The notes: generated by a model from the letters alone, not told the origin. DNA of 13,273 nt from CAZMVU01 sp964569295 (GCA_964569295.1 CAZMVU010000134.1:1-13273); one strand, 5' to 3'; shown: positions 9,001-13,110, counted from the stretch's first letter. A program made the numbers and translations.

Positions 9001-10762
9001 TGGTTCGAGCGACAGCGAAGGCGATCCCCTCACGTTTGCGTGGAGCTTTGTGGAACAGCCCGAAGGCAGCGAGGCCGTCCTTACCGGCGCGGACACGGTT
9101 GCGCCCAGCTTCACGATTGACGCGCCGGGCGAGTACGTGGTTCAACTGGTGGTCTCGGACGAGGAAGCGGAGAGCGACCCCGATACCGTTGTCATTACCA
9201 CCCGGAACAGCCGGCCCGTGGCCGATGCCGGCAACAACCGTGCCGTTGTCGCCGGCGATACGGTCGTGCTCGATGGGCGTGACAGTTCCGACCCGGACAA
9301 TGACCCGCTCACCTATGTCTGGAGTCTGATCCGGAATCCGGAAGACAGTACGGCCACGCTGAGCGACGCCGACACCGTGCGGCCATCGTTCACCACCGAC
9401 CTTTTCGGCGTCTACGTTGCCCAGCTTATCGTGAACGACGGGGCCTTAAACAGTAGCTCCGACACCGTGACCATTGTCGCCGGCGATATTGATGGCGGCT
9501 GCATCGACCCGCCCGCGCCGCCCTCCAATGTGAGTGCAACCGACGGCGAGTTCCCGGACTTTGTGCGTATCACTTGGGATGCCGTGAGTGACGCGGAGGA
9601 ATACCGGGTGTATCGGGCAGACGCCAACGACCCCACCACGGCTTCGGCGATCAGTGCGTGGATCGAAGCGGCTTCCTATGACGATACCAGCGCCGCGGCG
9701 CCGCCCGCGCCTCCTTGCGGCGGGTGTTTCGAAGCGGCGGAACCGGGCGCCACTTATTTCTATTGGGTGCGCAGCCGAAGTGCGGAAAACTGCGCTGGCG
9801 CGTTTAGTACGGTTGACGAAGGCTTCGCCGGTCCCCATGCCAAGCGGTGGCCGATGATTACCCCGGTGTTCGTACCCGCACTTCCCGGCGCACACAGCAG
9901 TGAACCTGCCCGTCCAGCACCGCCCGGCGCCACGCTGTTTGTCCGGTTGCGCACAGAAGCCGGGAATATTGACCCGGACAGTGTCGCGGCTGAAATGCAT
10001 GTGGATGATGTCGTTCACGACGCTGGCGCGGTGTGGCGCCCTGCCTCCTCCGATGCCACGAACGATGGCTGGGTGGAATGCGCCATGCCTCCGGAACTCC
10101 CGGAAGGCGTCACCATCCACCTGCACGTAGCTGCGGCAAATTATACCGGCGAGACCGTGGCAGAGCGCAGTGTGACTTATGTGTGCACGGCTCTGCCCGA
10201 CGACCTCGCACCGGTATGGCAGCCGGACTATAGCGATTTCGATGCCCGTGCCATGGACGCAACCCGCGAGGGCAATGACGCCGTAACCTTGGCCACGGTG
10301 GATGATGCCACCTGGCCCGCGCCCGAGGGCAGCTTTGGCCCTGTGTACCGGGTAGGTCCCGAGGCGGCATTTGCGCTTCCGCAGCGGGTATGGTTCCCAT
10401 TGCCTGCGGGCACACCGCAGATGGATGTGCGCCTCTTCTACTACCTCGATGATGGCGGCCAGGCACGTTGGCAGCCGGCGGAAGAGGTGGCCGGCTGGAT
10501 TGATTCCACCAGCTACCTTGTGCTCGAGATCGAGGGTGTCACCTACTTTGGCGTTCTCATGCACCATGGCGGCTATGTGCGCTTGGGCCCACCCCACCAC
10601 GCATTGGCGCCTTCGTCACTCGCCCCGCAGGCATGGATTCCGCCGCAAACGGGGAATGTTCTGCTGACTATGCTGGCGTTGGGACTGGTGTTTGCCCTTG
10701 CCCAGGCCATGAGAAGGAAACCGGCAGGCCGCGCCCGCCCGTCCGTCAGAAACCGCAAATAG
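2..10762 (+). CDS. Giant modular surface protein with GE linkers and 13 PKD repeats (5' end outside window)
   Basis: The frame is open from the window edge to the TAG at 10760-10762, giving at least 3586 residues; numbering here takes nt 2 as codon 1. A possible ATG at 290 lies inside a module, so it is not the start; the true start and any signal peptide are to the left. Order: GE linker (res 21-43), DUF11-like modules at 44-173, 210-342, 364-495 and 518-643 with GE linkers between the first three and before the fourth, CARDB-like domain (about 644-763), Ig/NEW3/carboxypeptidase-regulatory-like stretch (764-1344), fifth GE linker (1345-1367) and DUF11-like module (1368-1500), beta-rich region (1501-1953), 13 PKD domains (1954-3163), FN3-like domain (about 3168-3275), C-terminal domain, then PPQTG motif, hydrophobic segment and basic tail (3547-3586). 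No catalytic domain is recognisable. The likely role is a long extracellular stalk, adhesin or matrix protein; that role is inferred from architecture only. Confidence 0.93.
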   Translation, partial: AEVQAKSPWARRIGGGGREAEGDGEGEGEGEGEGDGEGEGEGEPGTLTLTRFPAGDGTYPPGGTVDLTVTLDFTGGDTLTQLGLEEQIPADWTFDSVVSGDTPAIVPEAGASGTLGFAYLSVPILPVTFTYRLQVPTDETGPASITGEGIYALGGGELRTDEVNTELLEGEPAGGEGEGEGEGEGEGEGEGEGEGEGEGEGEGEGEGEGAQNPFTVSHDVPALTYPPGGTLDIVVTLNYTGPDAVTSLALQDTLPTGWTFGRVVSGAMPSLPPDEGASGEIVFAWAIVPDFPATFTYRVHIPSSAEGTGAVQLTGQVTYRTTGGDLVSDPDTISIPEGNPVSGEGEGEGEGEGEGEGEGEGEGAGDELVLARNVPADSYSPGGALDIEVTMRYNGAEPLTALSLTETVPDGWTYRGLVSGDFPELSPSTGDMGNLDFAWVVIPNTPVSFTYRVDVPREAEGGGTVQISGAAIYRTSGSELVSNIARTDVPEGAPVGGEGEGEGEGEGEGEGEGEGEGDMILTRAIEGDPVYTPGASFDFTITINYTGAEELTALAAEETLPPGWSYDSVVGGSPPNLRPSAGDTGALQFLWFTMPAFPTTFTYRVNVPDDATGTQEVSGVVLYRTSGGEETSNTTISTLEAAQDPNLIPQSISAPATLYSGQAFDVSWAVENSSNRVAPATWQDCIYLAEEESADTQTLLGCVTRDEDLDAHGRYVARTRVTLPEVASGSYYLVAYADDSGALAEADETDNTRVHGPIAVETIEYGASVSANVVAEPAGTPVELTGAAEFIDSGDPAPNVPVAVDVTVRGLRRILDVVTDDRGQFSTVFEPLPTEAGSYTAVAHHPGAASPAPQTAFTLIGLIVDPDRQRFVLGPGLSDLKIVSVRNLGDSDLSGITASVVDAPSNVVITPEMNGDLVAGGSTRLHVTVEALDDSVPSGRAAVVVESAQGARAELELDIEVRPAIVDLAAKPAAPVMGATPGSQSIYRFTLANDGGARAREIAFTPPASMPWLHVISPDGIFDLVPGAEREITVQLLPPADQDRGDFTGDLGITYRNDGTASVPVTVRLPGSDLGRLHVTVRDELGTLPGAEVSLFEVDARTPITTLTTSEEGHTEFTSLPASSYDFVVRAEEHGSRYEAATVTAGATTEVTVRLPLDLVQQVWRTDLTEDGDGLQLNPASEFNSRRNAPAITVTPPLVDAVALFRESTVVKMVITNEGQAAARDLRLRFGSHPRFSFEPVASRLGKLASGASLEVPVLVRDLLFDSGESAQDECAVTAPSGLLYTWHVGSERLWRRAPIAVQLPSDLCGDSFPTYGDLTQNNAGIDAYTTDPVFGVGIPCPSIGEGEGEGEGEGEGEGEGEGEGEGSDPPQTEITFEREAPGTYTAGDTLDVTVTLLATGERQITSLAVEEAVPDSWSYDSLVSASAAPAITPQDGDTGTLSFVWLSPPAVAEFPVTLTYRLMVPDSASGSQQIVGRARFRTDGPELDSGFVATVINPPARRPQARAGSDGLPGAPFSYLVAGMLLQSSLGASVEKEAAPCVSARVEAPAHAVLVRKPFEARIAVTNDMPDDTLDQVSMSLIMTDLSDSSAAGLFHVSAPTVDGLPDASGGGSLPPDSRATAAWEVAPKADAADAGPTAYLVTGEVNMVVNGSPLTLPLFPESVVVYPGSFLEATVLRPAQVFGEDPRTTEEDVREPFDVAMLIFNDGPTTASEVAVRAVNPQVIGIDDGLPQPFALVGARGNQVDQDVRFAAEIGDIEAGKSGAAVFKLRPSRSGSVTGIDFAVVRSDPEGRRSTYPVAVTDTRNLFRVVRQANPIDDGVPDFLLDEAGDGVPDLLLTSAGEEISLGVFSEADVDLRPSRQQGQLLYTLTGDIPGGWQYVAVDNPLPDTFVLSRVERSDSFVLPRENAWLTRHTERDDTGDAAEVSRIHLLDLDSTGSYTLTFSSTSTENNPPIADAGSDHTAALDDAVQLDGSRSVDPDGDPITFDWTIVSKPEDSEAALDDPAAEEPGFTVDVRGEYTFQLIVSDGVLESEPAQVSVLAENRAPVAHAGDDIGVIHGTTVTLNGAGSNDADGDPLTYDWSFVSQPEASEAVLEEADSVSPSFTPVAEGEYVIELVVNDGFTDSEPARVTVTVGNYVPVADAGADRTVRVEDTVTLDGSASFDRDEDSVLTYQWSFSSVPDDSGATLSSPNSVTSSFTVDVPGDYVVQLTVNDGTQDSPPDTVLISTRNSPPAADAGSDTSGQVGDTITLDGSGSSDVDGDDITYVWRFIARPETSTAILLNPQTVRPRFTIDRAGDYEIELVVSDGQAESEPDTVRVSTLNTAPVAEAGPAQTAPVGDTVSLDGSDSFDVDRNELTYSWAFNSRPDGSAAVLSDSSAVRPAFTVDQPGKYVLRLIVNDGALSSEPDRVTISTVNSAPVADAGDSISELVGNTVTLDGAGSSDVDNDEITFSWRFRSRPDGSTAVLTNPDDVSPSFTIDEPGHYVIELVVNDGAVDSDPDTVTVTTENSPPRADAGSDQSLPVGETVTLDGSGSSDADGDQLFYGWSFASRPSSSEATLRDSDTVRPTFTIDAPGDYVVQLIVYDGQVRSRPNSVLVTTVNSAPVADAGPDVTGQVGDSVALDGSASSDVDNDELTYAWSFASRPPDSTAALSGANTVSPSFTIDALGAYVVQLVVNDGQADSDPDTVRVSTANSAPVADAGPDQEGQIGDRIVLDGSNSFDVDGDALAYTWRFASQPADSEAVLDDSTAVRPAFTIDAPGDYVLELIVNDGQVNSDPDTAIVTTANSAPVADAGPDTAGQVGDTIVLDGSNSFDVDGDALAYAWGFTARPSGSSASLDTPTAVSPSFTVDEPGDYVIQLVVNDGAVSSPPDAVRISTTNTAPVADAGPDMQGFLDDEITLDGSGSSDVDGDQLTYSWSFVSQPSGSSATLDDNTLAKPSFVIDAPGDYVLQLVVSDGMSLSEADSVTVSTLNTPPVADAGADQSHRVGTDVTLDGTGSSDSEGDPLTFAWSFVEQPEGSEAVLTGADTVAPSFTIDAPGEYVVQLVVSDEEAESDPDTVVITTRNSRPVADAGNNRAVVAGDTVVLDGRDSSDPDNDPLTYVWSLIRNPEDSTATLSDADTVRPSFTTDLFGVYVAQLIVNDGALNSSSDTVTIVAGDIDGGCIDPPAPPSNVSATDGEFPDFVRITWDAVSDAEEYRVYRADANDPTTASAISAWIEAASYDDTSAAAPPAPPCGGCFEAAEPGATYFYWVRSRSAENCAGAFSTVDEGFAGPHAKRWPMITPVFVPALPGAHSSEPARPAPPGATLFVRLRTEAGNIDPDSVAAEMHVDDVVHDAGAVWRPASSDATNDGWVECAMPPELPEGVTIHLHVAAANYTGETVAERSVTYVCTALPDDLAPVWQPDYSDFDARAMDATREGNDAVTLATVDDATWPAPEGSFGPVYRVGPEAAFALPQRVWFPLPAGTPQMDVRLFYYLDDGGQARWQPAEEVAGWIDSTSYLVLEIEGVTYFGVLMHHGGYVRLGPPHHALAPSSLAPQAWIPPQTGNVLLTMLALGLVFALAQAMRRKPAGRARPSVRNRK
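62..130 (+). repeat. GE-codon linker 1, G-rich
   Basis: This is an in-frame run of alternating Gly and Glu (with two Asp) codons, mostly GGG-GAG/GAA. It includes an uninterrupted purine run at 71-105 and many G runs of four or five. It precedes the first DUF11-like module visible in the window. A nine-G homopolymer at 44-52 lies just upstream. Confidence 0.85.
521..628 (+). repeat. GE-codon linker 2
   Basis: Thirty-six codons of Gly-Glu lie between DUF11-like modules 1 and 2. The DNA is arranged in blocks: five copies of GAAGGG (539-568), then nine copies of GAAGGC (569-622), then one GAAGGG. The block structure points to growth by slippage of a 6-nt unit, which keeps the reading frame. Confidence 0.92.
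1028..1090 (+). repeat. GE-codon linker 3
   Basis: Twenty-one codons of alternating Gly and Glu lie between DUF11-like modules 2 and 3. The glycine codon varies (GGC, GGT, GGG, GGA), so this tract is less pure at DNA level than linker 2. Confidence 0.9.
1487..1552 (+). repeat. GE-codon linker 4
   Basis: Twenty-two codons of Gly-Glu lie between DUF11-like modules 3 and 4. The DNA is mainly a 12-nt unit, GGCGAGGGGGAA, repeated with one variant copy. Confidence 0.9.
1931..2290 (+). other. CARDB-like domain of the giant protein
   Basis: Residues about 644-763 begin P-N-L-I-P and show an early strand with W-A-V-E-N, then a Y-Y-L-V-A-Y-A-D strand followed by A-E-A-D-E-T-D-N. This matches the usual ending of CARDB (cell-adhesion-related, archaeal/bacterial) domains, which carry a V-x-E-x-x-E-x-N-N type signature. 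Two cysteines (in Q-D-C-I-Y and L-G-C-V) sit inside the domain and could pair in an oxidising compartment. CARDB domains act as spacers or binding modules on extracellular proteins; no ligand can be read from the sequence. Confidence 0.65.
2291..4033 (+). other. Ig-like, NEW3-like and carboxypeptidase-regulatory-like stretch
   Basis: This stretch of the giant protein contains several beta-sandwich units. One (about nt 2295-2590) reads like a bacterial Ig-like domain, with a V-T-D-D-R-G-Q-F turn. Next come two NEW3/CARDB-like units, with V-R-N-L-G-D-S-D-L-S at about 2655 and L-A-N-D-G-G-A-R-A-R-E at about 2970. A carboxypeptidase-regulatory-like unit follows at about 3225-3470, with the pattern P-G-A-E-V-S-L and then T-S-E-E-G-H-T-E-F. 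The last unit (about 3560-4030) has V-I-T-N-E-G-Q-A-A-A-R-D and ends in a cysteine-containing segment just before the fifth GE linker. Domain boundaries are approximate and assigned from pattern only. Confidence 0.5.
4034..4102 (+). repeat. GE-codon linker 5
   Basis: Twenty-three codons of alternating Gly and Glu precede the isolated fifth DUF11-like module. The first half mixes GAG and GAA with GGT and GGC; the second half is a pure GAAGGC run. Confidence 0.9.
4103..4500 (+). other. Fifth DUF11-like module, placed away from the first four
   Basis: Residues 1368-1500 repeat the DUF11-like pattern of the N-terminal modules: Y-T-A-G-D-T-L-D-V-T-V-T-L, then P-D-S-W-S-Y-D-S-L-V-S, a G-D-T-G-T-L-S-F-V-W turn, and L-T-Y-R-L-M-V-P. 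It is preceded directly by GE linker 4034-4102, just as modules 1-4 are each preceded by a GE tract. It is followed by a basic, proline-containing segment rather than another linker. It lies between two stretches that usually belong to one larger block in related proteins, so it looks like an inserted linker-module cassette. Confidence 0.7.
4501..5860 (+). other. Conserved beta-rich region upstream of the PKD array
   Basis: Residues 1501-1953 resemble, from memory, a region found in many very large bacterial surface proteins. The recognisable points are R-K-P-F-E-A-R-I-A-V-T-N near nt 4674, the L-P-P-D-S-R stretch near 4846, the L-F-P-E-S-V-V-V-Y-P-G strand near 4979, F-G-E-D-P-R-T near 5051, E-I-G-D-I-E near 5266, D-D-G-V-P-D-F-L near 5456, and a final I-H-L-L-D-L-D-S-T-G-S-Y-T-L near 5789. 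I cannot give the family a name with certainty. A short internal near-duplication, D-D-G-V-P-D-F-L followed by G-D-G-V-P-D-L-L, is visible at about 5456-5518. Confidence 0.5.
5861..9490 (+). repeat. 13-unit PKD-domain array with a 279-nt period
   Basis: Thirteen in-frame units begin at 5861, 6140, 6419, 6701, 6980, 7259, 7538, 7817, 8096, 8375, 8654, 8933 and 9212. Every step is 279 nt (93 residues) except unit 3, which is 282 nt because of one extra residue in the loop D-R-D-E-D-S-V-L-T-Y. The consensus unit is A-P-V-A-D-A-G-x-D, V-G-D-x-V-x-L-D-G-S-x-S, D-V-D-G-D-x-L-T-Y-x-W-S-F, P-x-x-S-x-A-x-L, P-S-F-T-I-D-x-P-G-D-Y-V-x-x-L-V-V-N-D-G and S-x-P-D-T-V. This is the PKD fold, of the subtype with the P-x-x-S-x-A-x-L insertion also seen in KIAA0319-like proteins. 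The acidic D-x-D-G-D loop is kept in most units and is a plausible calcium site. PKD arrays usually form extended extracellular rods. Confidence 0.92.
8147..8485 (+). repeat. Near-identical DNA segment shared by PKD units 9 and 10
   Basis: The 60 nt at 8147-8206 in unit 9 and at 8426-8485 in unit 10, exactly 279 nt apart, differ at only three positions by direct comparison. The shared stretch encodes the L-D-G-S-N-S-F-D-V-D-G-D-A-L-A-Y core. Other unit pairs match well in protein but drift at synonymous sites, so this pair looks recently duplicated or homogenised. Confidence 0.8.
9503..9826 (+). other. Fibronectin type III-like domain after the PKD array
   Basis: Residues about 3168-3275 begin P-P-A-P-P-S-N-V-S-A-T-D-G. 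They continue with V-R-I-T-W-D-A-V-S-D-A-E-E-Y-R-V-Y-R-A, the classic FN3 tryptophan strand and tyrosine-containing strand, and end with Y-F-Y-W-V-R-S-R-S. An insertion rich in proline with a C-G-G-C motif sits between the strands at about 9702-9728. A further cysteine follows in E-N-C-A-G. The cysteines could form disulfides. FN3 units here probably act as a spacer between the PKD rod and the C-terminal anchor region. Confidence 0.75.
9827..10639 (+). other. C-terminal beta-rich domain of the giant protein
   Basis: The region between the FN3-like domain and the anchor has no confident family assignment. It contains a proline-rich start (about 9870-9935) and an Ig-like part with an I-D-P-D-S-V turn. 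A later block has P-Q-R-V-W-F-P-L-P-A-G near 10379, then V-R-L-F-Y-Y-L-D-D-G, a W-Q-P-A-E-E-V-A-G-W segment and a final V-T-Y-F-G-V-L-M-H-H-G-G strand. From memory, similar closing blocks (an F-Y-Y strand followed by W-x-P-x-E-x-V-x-G-W) occur in other large surface proteins with GE linkers. No function can be read from it. Confidence 0.4.
10640..10759 (+). other. C-terminal surface-sorting-like signal: PPQTG, membrane segment, basic tail
   Basis: Residues 3547-3551 read P-P-Q-T-G. They are followed by Asn and then an 18-residue hydrophobic run (3553-3570) ending in Ala-Met. The last 16 residues contain eight Arg or Lys. This three-part layout is that of a sortase-type or exosortase-type sorting signal. 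The motif differs from the classic LPXTG by Pro for Leu at the first position, although an Ile-Pro precedes the Pro-Gln. The alternative is a simple C-terminal membrane anchor with an inside-positive tail. Confidence 0.6.
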
Positions 10763-10801
10763 CCATTGCACCGCTATGGTGCGGCCGTTAGACTGCTTAC
10801 C

Positions 10802-11683
10802 ATGAACGACGCAGTCACTCCCGGGCCACCGCCTGCGCCCGTTGCCATCCGCGTGGAAGGGCATGGCCGGTTGCCTATTAACGTGTGGGATTACGGAGGG
10901 GACGGGCCTCCCCTGGTCTTGTGTCATTGCACGGGGGCTGTCGCACGTGTATGGGATCCGGTTATCGGGCGTTTGTGTGGCCGTTACCGCCCCATTGCCA
11001 TAGACACCCGCGGTCACGGCGATTCCGGGCGTCCTGCCCAACGCGCGGATTATGCGTGGGCCCACTCGGGACGCGACATCCTTGCCGCCGTCGACAGCCT
11101 TTGCCCGGGGACCGGGCTATGGGCCGTGGGCCATTCCGGCGGCGCGGCGCATATTGCCTATGCGGCCCTTCAACGTCCCGGTGTCTTCAGCCGGGCCGTG
11201 CTCATCGAAGCCATCGTCGGGCCGCCCGAGGCGTTCGAGGGCGACAGCACCCTCGCGGATAATGCCCGCCGCCGCCGCAACACCTTTGAGAGCCGGGCGG
11301 ATGCGCGGCGGCGATTTCGCAGCAAGCCGCCCATGAACACCTGGCACGAGGAAGCGCTTGAAGCCTATGTGCAACATGGACTTACCGTTCAGAAACATGG
11401 CGGCGTGCACCTCAAGCTGCCCGGCGAGATCGAGGCTTTCTGCTATGAAATGGGGGGGGCACACGATGTGTACGATCAACTCGCCCAGATGTCTCTGCCG
11501 GCGTTGCTTGTGGCTGGCAGCGAGAGCAATTGCCGGTTCCTGGTCGCGGGGCAGGCCGCGCGTATGCCAGCGGTGCAGGAGCGGATTGTCGCCGGTGCAG
11601 GCCACTTTATCCCCCAGGAACGACCGGCAACGACGGCCGGCCTCATAGACGGCTGGTTCGGTAACGAAAATTGTGAAAACTAA
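10802..11683 (+). CDS. Alpha/beta hydrolase fold protein
   Basis: The 293-residue product has the layout of an alpha/beta hydrolase and no signal peptide, so it is probably cytoplasmic. Visible landmarks are H-C-T-G-A-V-A-R-V-W at 42-51 (oxyanion-hole region, close to the H-A-T-G-F-x-x-x-V-W form seen in many members), D-T-R-G-H-G-D-S at 68-75, the nucleophile elbow G-H-S-G-G with Ser112, and G-A-G-H-F-I-P with catalytic His268. The acid is less clear; Glu241 in A-G-S-E-S is a candidate where Asp is more usual. The ATG at 10802 was chosen over the in-frame TTG at 10766 because the extra 12 residues do not look like family sequence; neither has a clear Shine-Dalgarno. The gene starts 39 nt after the giant gene with no terminator between them, so co-transcription is possible. 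Substrate is unknown: esterase, lactonase, epoxide hydrolase or dehalogenase activities all occur in this superfamily. Confidence 0.9.
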   Translation: MNDAVTPGPPPAPVAIRVEGHGRLPINVWDYGGDGPPLVLCHCTGAVARVWDPVIGRLCGRYRPIAIDTRGHGDSGRPAQRADYAWAHSGRDILAAVDSLCPGTGLWAVGHSGGAAHIAYAALQRPGVFSRAVLIEAIVGPPEAFEGDSTLADNARRRRNTFESRADARRRFRSKPPMNTWHEEALEAYVQHGLTVQKHGGVHLKLPGEIEAFCYEMGGAHDVYDQLAQMSLPALLVAGSESNCRFLVAGQAARMPAVQERIVAGAGHFIPQERPATTAGLIDGWFGNENCEN

Positions 11684-11693
11684 AATTCGGGTA

Positions 11694-11741
11694 TTGACTT
11701 TTGGGGTGGCTTATGTCATGCTGTTTTCGTAAAAGTAGAAT
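11694..11741 (+). promoter_or_regulatory. Candidate promoter region for the 11783 lipoprotein gene
   Basis: The 99-nt gap before the lipoprotein gene is AT-richer than its surroundings. Three overlapping possibilities are visible. A sigma-54-like element lies at 11707-11721: TGGC, then TGC ending at 11721, with exactly 10 nt between the GG and GC pairs, but with a poor match in the ACG part. A TTGACT box at 11694-11699 has only a weak -10 (CATGCT) at 17-nt spacing. A good -10-like TAGAAT at 11736-11741 lacks a clear -35. The choice among them cannot be settled by eye. Confidence 0.35.
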
Positions 11742-11768
11742 TTTGCTCTAGTAGCTACATTTTCAACT

Positions 11769-11775
11769 GGAGGGG
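11769..11775 (+). promoter_or_regulatory. Strong ribosome binding site
   Basis: GGAGGGG lies seven bases upstream of the ATG at 11783. It is the clearest Shine-Dalgarno in the window and fixes the start of the lipoprotein gene. Confidence 0.8.
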
Positions 11776-11782
11776 AAAACCG

Positions 11783-12913
11783 ATGTACCTTCAACGCTAT
11801 TCGGTAGAATTTGCGCTTATCGTGGGAACCGTTGTTTCCTTGAGTCTTATGGGGTGCCCCGAAGCGGGCGTGCTGGAAGACGGTCTTGTGATTGTGGACG
11901 ATGTCCCAGGCATGGAAGTGACCGCGCTCGAAGAAGGCTCGATGTCACTCGATGCCGCCCGTTCCGCCGCGCCGATGCAGGCCGGTGACATTGTGGTGGG
12001 CACCGATGAGGGCGGGTTCCTGCGCCGGGTCGAAGCGGTTTCTGAGAGCCGCGGCGGCATGGTCCTGAAGACCGGCCCGGCCTCGCTCAATGAAGCGGTG
12101 AATTTTGGGCTGCTGCTTAGTGGTTTCAATTTCACGACCCAAGACTTCATCGATGCCGGCCTCATTGCCGAAGACGGCAATGTGACGCTCATTGACCTGA
12201 GCGGCAAAGACATTTATCGCGACAATGGCGTCAGAGTCAGCGTGTCCAGCGGTACCCTCGAATGCGTGCCGGCTGTGCATCTTGCCGCGTCGTGGAACAA
12301 TTGGAGTCTGGATGCATTCCGTCTGCACACGACGGGCACGGCCAAGCTCGATTTTGACGTGCAAGTGGCCGCCGACACCAATGACCCGCTCACGTTCGAA
12401 ACGGACCTGATCCCGCCGGTGGTGCATCCCTTCGTCACGTCGATTGGGCCTATCCCCGTGACAGGCCGCGCCACCCTGCGCTTCCCCATCGGCGTAATTG
12501 CCCAGTTTGACGGCGAGGTGAGTGCTACGGCTGGCTTTGATGTGACCGATACTTTCGAGATCGGCGCAACCATGGAAAGCGACAACTGGGATCGCACCTT
12601 CGAGCTTGGCGAACCGGAACTCGTAGGGCATGAGCCTGTATGGGTCGTTGAAGTCGGTACCAACGTGAAGGTCTATGTAAAGGTCGTGGCCGGGGTCTCG
12701 CTGTATGAATCGGCGGATCTCTCCGGCTATCTGATGCCCTACCTGAATGCGAACCTGGCGGTGTATCCGCCCCCGGCATCCGCCGTTCTGACAGGCGGTA
12801 TCGACGCCGGTTTCGCCTATGGCCTGGAAATCTTCGACTTCAATATCGTCGGCGATTCCTACCATTATACCGGCCCCTCGGCCGAACTTTACAGCTGGAG
12901 TGCGTTGAACTAA
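11783..12913 (+). CDS. Beta-rich lipoprotein of unknown function
   Basis: The 376-residue product starts with a short hydrophobic signal containing a lipobox-like L-M-G-C, placing the lipid-modified Cys at 25; Met at -2 is unusual and Glu9 interrupts the region before the hydrophobic core, so the lipobox is good but not perfect. Residues about 66-109 form a recognisable small motif: A-G-D-I-V-V-G-T, then G-F-L-R-R-V-E-A-V-S, then a V-L-K-T-G-P-A-S-L-N-E-A-V strand and turn. From memory, similar segments occur after the signal peptide of many secreted bacterial proteins. The rest is predicted beta-rich, with alternating polar and hydrophobic residues and few charged helices, and ends in Tyr/Trp-containing strands. 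Only one other Cys is present (in L-E-C-V-P), so no obvious disulfide pair exists if Cys25 is lipidated. It has its own promoter region, strong ribosome binding site and downstream hairpin, so it is probably monocistronic. I do not recognise a family. Confidence 0.88.
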   Translation: MYLQRYSVEFALIVGTVVSLSLMGCPEAGVLEDGLVIVDDVPGMEVTALEEGSMSLDAARSAAPMQAGDIVVGTDEGGFLRRVEAVSESRGGMVLKTGPASLNEAVNFGLLLSGFNFTTQDFIDAGLIAEDGNVTLIDLSGKDIYRDNGVRVSVSSGTLECVPAVHLAASWNNWSLDAFRLHTTGTAKLDFDVQVAADTNDPLTFETDLIPPVVHPFVTSIGPIPVTGRATLRFPIGVIAQFDGEVSATAGFDVTDTFEIGATMESDNWDRTFELGEPELVGHEPVWVVEVGTNVKVYVKVVAGVSLYESADLSGYLMPYLNANLAVYPPPASAVLTGGIDAGFAYGLEIFDFNIVGDSYHYTGPSAELYSWSALN

Positions 12914-12970
12914 CTCATTGTGCCCGAGGTACATCTGAGCCCGCGCAAACAGAATTCCTGCCAGTCTTTG

Positions 12971-13007
12971 GCTGCCGGTTCTCATCGAGCCGGCAGCCTG
13001 TTTCATT
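12971..13007 (+). terminator. Probable rho-independent-type terminator
   Basis: A perfect 8-bp GC-rich stem pairs GCTGCCGG (12971-12978) with CCGGCAGC (12990-12997) around an 11-nt loop, 57 nt after the lipoprotein stop codon. It is followed by CTGTTTCATTT, a T-rich but interrupted tail, so termination may be partial. Confidence 0.5.
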
Positions 13008-13096
13008 TCGATACCATGCCAAAGAACCAAGATTGGCCGCCTGCCGGAAGATCGCCTTGGCCGGCTGCCCGACAAGCCGCGTGCCCACGAGTCTAC

Positions 13097-13101
13097 AAAG
13101 G
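13097..13101 (+). promoter_or_regulatory. Ribosome binding site supporting the TTG start at 13111
   Basis: AAAGG lies nine bases upstream of the TTG. It is modest, but together with the signal peptide that begins immediately at the TTG it favours this start over the in-frame GTG at 13081. Confidence 0.45.
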
Positions 13102-13110
13102 CTGACCGCT

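Larger units (their letters stand above)
12914..13110. other. Intergenic region between the two lipoprotein genes
   Basis: About 197 nt without a supported gene. It holds the hairpin at 12971-12997 and the ribosome binding site of the next gene. The reading frame of the downstream lipoprotein is open back through this region, but no good start with a ribosome binding site lies further upstream. I saw no clear -35/-10 pair. Confidence 0.5.

Noticed and set aside
5861..9490. CRISPR array or other noncoding repeat
   Set aside because: The 279-nt units are coding, in frame and diverged throughout; there are no short identical repeats with unique spacers.
10766..10768. TTG as the start of the alpha/beta hydrolase
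   Set aside because: It has no ribosome binding site and adds 12 residues unlike the family; the ATG at 10802 is more likely, though it too lacks a clear Shine-Dalgarno.
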